A stretch of DNA of 43,493 bases from Gammaproteobacteria bacterium (GTDB lineage Bacteria; Pseudomonadota; Gammaproteobacteria; GRL18). Below, piece by piece: positions 41,215-43,493 of this stretch; the stretch's first letter is position 1; each line of letters opens with the position of its first letter. Under the pieces are notes generated by a model. That model had not been told where the DNA came from. It saw only the letters and a program-made list of their open reading frames with translations, and did no database searches. The stretch lies in assembly GCA_015488755.1 (NCBI GenBank), contig WFNB01000099.1, positions 1 through 43,493 on the forward strand, read 5' to 3'. Position numbers and translations under genes: made by a program.

Positions 41215-41403
41215 TTAATTACACAATTTAAAGGGAGCATCCTGTGAAACCACATTAATGATGTCAATAGATTTATTTAGGTTGAAGGGCATGTACCAAA
41301 AATCTAAACCCTTGCCATTGCTTTTTATCTGACCGTTTTTATAGCGGATCACATAATTATTGGGTTCGTCTTTGTAGTCACTGAATAAATAATTAACGTG
41401 CAT
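41215..41403 (-). pseudogene. N-terminal fragment of an SPFH/band 7-type protein
   Basis: 62 residues (MHVNYLFSDYKDEPNNYVIRYKNGQIKSNGKGL...) resemble the start of SPFH/band 7 domain proteins, where a (D/N)YVI-(K/R)(Y/F)KNG-x-GKGL block is followed by IDIINVxxQDAPF. The frame stops right after DAPFKLC, whereas the family continues for over 200 residues. The sequence after the break (TGTCAACACTTTCTAGGACACTT) looks like the end of an insertion sequence, so the gene was probably cut by an insertion. It lies downstream of the Nudix gene on the same strand. Confidence 0.55.
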
Positions 41404-41459
41404 ATTACACCTCTAATAAGGATAGGCTTGACCTTAACTTCATTTGAGCTTGCTAAAGT

Positions 41460-42125
41460 CTATTTAATAATAGCCACCGTTCCCGGTGATTTCACTCGGT
41501 ACAACTTGGCCGGGCGATGAGGCCCGTCCCGACGTTGTTCGCCGGTTTCTTCAATTTGATCCAGTGCTAATGCCCATTTTCTAAAATTACGTTTATCCAG
41601 CTCTTCTTGAAGAATGATTTCATACACTCTCTGTAACTCCATTAGCGTAAATTCATCGGCTAAAAACTGAAAGCCAAGGGTTGAATAGTCCAGTTTGGCT
41701 ACCAGCCTTTCATGTGCTGTGGTCACAATCTCAGCATGATCAAAGGCCAGTTTTGGTAACTCCTCCAGCCCAAACCAGCCGACCGCCTCTGCATCGGTTG
41801 CTGCGTATAAGCGCAATTTGTCAGAGGGGATCAAAGCATAGTAAGCCACGGTGATCACCCGTTCTCTGGGATCTCGGTCGGGTTTGCTATAGGTATACAA
41901 TTGTTCAAGATAAATACCAGATAGTCCGGTTTCCTCTGCCAGTTCCCGACGGGCTGCAGACTCTAAATCTTCATCCATATTGATAAAACCACCGGGTAAA
42001 GCCCATCTTCCCCGATAGGGATCAAGTGCACGGCGGATCAAAAGCAATTTGAGTTGATTATCTCGAATTGTGAAGATAGTGATATCAACGGTCACTGCAG
42101 GATGTGGATATTCATACTGAAACAT
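41460..42125 (-). CDS. Nudix hydrolase / NrtR-like regulator
   Basis: 221 residues. The N-terminal Nudix fold carries a complete Nudix box (GGFINMDEDLESAARRE then LAEETGL), so hydrolase activity is possible. It is followed by a C-terminal winged-helix region (FTLMELQRVYEIILQEELD, then KRNFRKWAL) of the type found in NrtR regulators of NAD metabolism. NrtR members bind ADP-ribose-type ligands and repress NAD genes, and some keep hydrolase activity. No NAD gene is adjacent; the only neighbour on this strand is the SPFH fragment, with which it probably once formed an operon. A standalone ADP-ribose pyrophosphatase is the alternative. Confidence 0.85.
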   Translation of the reverse strand: MFQYEYPHPAVTVDITIFTIRDNQLKLLLIRRALDPYRGRWALPGGFINMDEDLESAARRELAEETGLSGIYLEQLYTYSKPDRDPRERVITVAYYALIPSDKLRLYAATDAEAVGWFGLEELPKLAFDHAEIVTTAHERLVAKLDYSTLGFQFLADEFTLMELQRVYEIILQEELDKRNFRKWALALDQIEETGEQRRDGPHRPAKLYRVKSPGTVAIIK

Positions 42126-42181
42126 AATCGATGCCTTTATTCATATTGAATGGAATCTTAGTAAGTGTTTATATTACGCTT

Positions 42182-42272
42182 ACCAAAATAGTGTAATGGT
42201 AGCACGCAGGTTTTCAGTACCTGTTTGGGGCGCCACCCCAGAGTGCGGGTTTGACTCCTGTTACCCGCTCCA
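42182..42272 (+). tRNA. tRNA-like sequence with UCA anticodon and long variable arm (selenocysteine-tRNA-like, possibly degenerate)
   Basis: A D-arm (GTG-TAATGGTAG-CAC), a perfect 5-bp anticodon stem (CAGGT/ACCTG at 42207-42211 and 42219-42223) with loop TTTCAGT giving anticodon TCA at 42214-42216, a long variable arm (TGGGG/CCCCA) and a T-arm (GCGGG-TTTGACT-CCTGT) are followed by an encoded CCA end. UCA reads UGA, and the T-arm and variable arm resemble E. coli selC. However, the 3' acceptor strand (TACCCGC) has no complement where the 5' strand should be (ACCAAAA), and the D-stem is only 3 bp. It is either a tRNA whose 5' end was replaced or a remnant. Confidence 0.5.
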
Positions 42273-42372
42273 TTCATTTGTCTGTCTTTAGATCATGATT
42301 CATCATCAGAGATTTATAAATCAAGTTACTCTGATGATCCCTTGATTTCTGGCCCCCTTGATTTGAAACAAA

Positions 42373-42759
42373 CTATTTTGAAGCATCAATTACTCGAACA
42401 CTGTATTTAGGAATAATTTCATCAACTGTTAACAATTCCAACCCTTCTGATTGGGCTTGAGCTATCAACATCCTATCAAAAGGATCTTTGTGTATTTCTT
42501 TTAAAGATCCTGCTTGTTCCCCATGAAAAAGAGTTATCGGCAGTTTTGAAAAGCCTTCATCTTCAACCACACCATCAATATCATCTGGCGCCACTAAAAA
42601 CCCCTTCTTTTTTTTAATGGCTATTTCCCATGAAGTGGCAGAGCTTACAAATATCTCATTCCTTGGGTTAGCCATTAATTGTCTAGCAGTTTGACCCAAA
42701 GAATCATCATCAGAAAGCCACCAGAGAAGAACGTGGGTATCAATAAGGATCTTCCTCAT
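42373..42759 (-). CDS. vapC: PIN-domain toxin, VapC family
   Basis: 128 residues of a PIN-domain ribonuclease. Acidic metal ligands are at D7 (LIDTHVLLWW), E near residue 46 (SATSWEIAIKK), D near 93 (DPFDRMLIAQA) and D near 113 (TVDEII). It overlaps the antitoxin gene by four bases (ATGA), the normal arrangement for such modules. All catalytic residues are present, so it is likely an active RNA endonuclease toxin held in check by the partner. Confidence 0.93.
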   Translation of the reverse strand: MRKILIDTHVLLWWLSDDDSLGQTARQLMANPRNEIFVSSATSWEIAIKKKKGFLVAPDDIDGVVEDEGFSKLPITLFHGEQAGSLKEIHKDPFDRMLIAQAQSEGLELLTVDEIIPKYSVRVIDASK

Positions 42760-42998
42760 GAATTACCCTCAAATGCCTCAATAATATCAATGGGAGTTTG
42801 ATCAAAATCTTTTGATATTTCAATTTTTCCCTTATAACGTCCTGGCTTTCTCTGTTGACTATTCACTTTATGAGGGATCAGATCAAGATAAGGTTTACCT
42901 GCCTTTGCTATAATGATTTTATCACCTGACCATGCTTTTTCAGCCAGTTGGGATAAACTCGACTTAGCTTCATGCATATTAATTTGAATTGTAGTCAT
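42756..42998 (-). CDS. vapB: Antitoxin, Phd/YefM (VapB-type) family
   Basis: 80 residues. The N-terminal Phd/YefM DNA-binding fold is recognisable from MHEAKSSLSQLAEKAWSGDKIIIAKAGKPYLDLIP. The basic, flexible C-terminus (KPGRYKGKIEISKDFD) should wrap the toxin. It precedes vapC in the operon and probably represses its own promoter through the repeats at 43014-43030. Confidence 0.92.
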   Translation of the reverse strand: MTTIQINMHEAKSSLSQLAEKAWSGDKIIIAKAGKPYLDLIPHKVNSQQRKPGRYKGKIEISKDFDQTPIDIIEAFEGNS

Positions 42999-43013
42999 AT
43001 TATACTCGTTAGT

Positions 43014-43030
43014 TTAGCTAGACTTAGCTA
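43014..43030. promoter_or_regulatory. Operator-like repeat upstream of vapBC
   Basis: TTAGCTA occurs twice with a 3-base gap (43014-43020, 43024-43030), and the second copy is part of the palindrome TTAGCTAA. It is 16 bases before the antitoxin start codon on the minus strand, fitting autorepression by the antitoxin. Confidence 0.45.
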
Positions 43031-43067
43031 AGTATAAAATATAAAAGCTATCGATTCAAGAAAGAAG

Positions 43068-43215
43068 TTAGAGAATCAAAGGGGTTAGAGCCACGTGATA
43101 AAAATCTTGAAGAATAGTTTTATGGAATCGTATCACAGATACTATTAGTCTGTGGTGAGCGAACTTTTGTTAATCCAACTTTGTATTTTATGATTTTTTC
43201 ATTACTATTTAGCAT
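43068..43215 (-). pseudogene. Transposase remnant (IS3/IS481-type integrase core), frameshifted
   Basis: Reading from 43215 on the minus strand gives ...KVGLTKVRSPQTNSICDT, then after a one-base frame change FHKTILQDFYHVALTP. Together these are the TKxRSPQTNGICERFHKTxLxEFY block near the third catalytic acidic residue of rve-type IS transposases. The ERF segment with the catalytic Glu is destroyed at the frameshift. Only about 50 residues remain. It lies directly upstream of vapBC. Confidence 0.75.
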
Positions 43216-43350
43216 AAGTGTTTCCTTTTATTTGATTAACGTTTGCACTTATATCAAAATCGGAAATACTCACTTTTGCAAGAAAAATATCAGATTAGGT
43301 CGGAACTAATACAGGGCCGACTAGCTAGACCTGTGCATACTGTTACTTGA

Positions 43351-43493
43351 TTACCCATAAAGCTCCGCCATTTTAAGGAGCTTTCCATTCATTGGTGGTG
43401 TTCTCATTGCCACGCATAAAAACCGTGGCATCATATCTTTTAAATTAAAACGTCTATTAAATCGGTAGCAAAATTCAGCAAGGTATCGAGGTA
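43351..43493 (-). CDS. IS1595-family transposase, C-terminal part (cut by window edge)
   Basis: 46 residues up to the stop are visible: PRYLAEFCYRFNRRFNL... and ...MRTPPMNGKLLKMAELYG. This matches the end of IS1595/ISXO2-type transposases (YLAEFxYRFNRRF then TPPMxxxLLKxAE). The rest lies beyond the window, so whether the gene is whole cannot be said. The stretch 43216-43350 between it and the other transposase remnant holds the element's end and nothing else I recognise. Confidence 0.8.
   Translation of the reverse strand, partial: PRYLAEFCYRFNRRFNLKDMMPRFLCVAMRTPPMNGKLLKMAELYG

Overview
The window looks like the chromosome of an AT-rich (roughly 40% GC by eye) gammaproteobacterium with a respiratory, probably facultatively anaerobic or chemolithotrophic life style. 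The basis is the housekeeping genes (purM-purN, dcd, a DUF3108 gene), the many periplasmic c-type cytochromes, a SCO copper chaperone and sigma-54 control. I cannot name the genus.

Layout. (1) 1-6108 is a mobile-element flank: the 3' end of an IS66 transposase, a DUF4143 ATPase, a complete Tn3-family tnpA with a recognisable right terminal repeat, and the dinB gene into which that element is inserted (5'-truncated, with an in-frame stop). (2) 6134-19269, minus strand, is one long, tightly packed set: HEAT-repeat protein, cupredoxin-like protein, 40-aa membrane peptide, universal stress protein with PCP_red-like domains, radical SAM/SPASM protein ending in a PCP_red-like domain, protoporphyrinogen-oxidase-like flavoprotein, small membrane protein, PAS histidine kinase, NtrC-type regulator, SCO protein. 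(3) 19781-25543, plus strand and divergent from it, encodes two membrane peptides, a cytochrome bd subunit I-like protein without CydB, a diheme cytochrome c and a triheme cytochrome c with an ethylbenzene-dehydrogenase-type haem domain. (4) 25840-30435 holds a hemerythrin-like gene and housekeeping genes. (5) 30937-36622 is the clearest metabolic operon: two diheme peroxidases, a Tat-targeted Rieske protein and an AioA-like molybdopterin enzyme. This is the gene set of dissimilatory iodate reductase (IdrP1, IdrP2, IdrB, IdrA). (6) 36768-41068 is an RND efflux pair. (7) 41215-43493 is a second scarred flank: SPFH gene fragment, Nudix regulator, an unusual tRNA-like sequence with a UCA anticodon, a VapBC module and two transposase remnants.

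How it may fit together. I find sigma-54-type (-24/-12) promoters in front of region 2, region 3 and the iodate-reductase-like operon. Each has nearby copies of the same imperfect palindrome, TGAAY-N5-RTTCA. The only sigma-54 activator in the window is the NtrC-type regulator in region 2, so the simplest model is that this kinase/regulator pair controls both the bd-like cytochrome complex and the iodate-reductase-like operon. In that model the bd-like complex moves quinol electrons to periplasmic cytochromes that feed the Idr enzyme. The radical SAM, flavoprotein and PCP_red proteins would make or insert a modified haem, and SCO and the cupredoxin would handle copper. The family assignments are well supported by sequence; the regulatory link and the electron path are inference.
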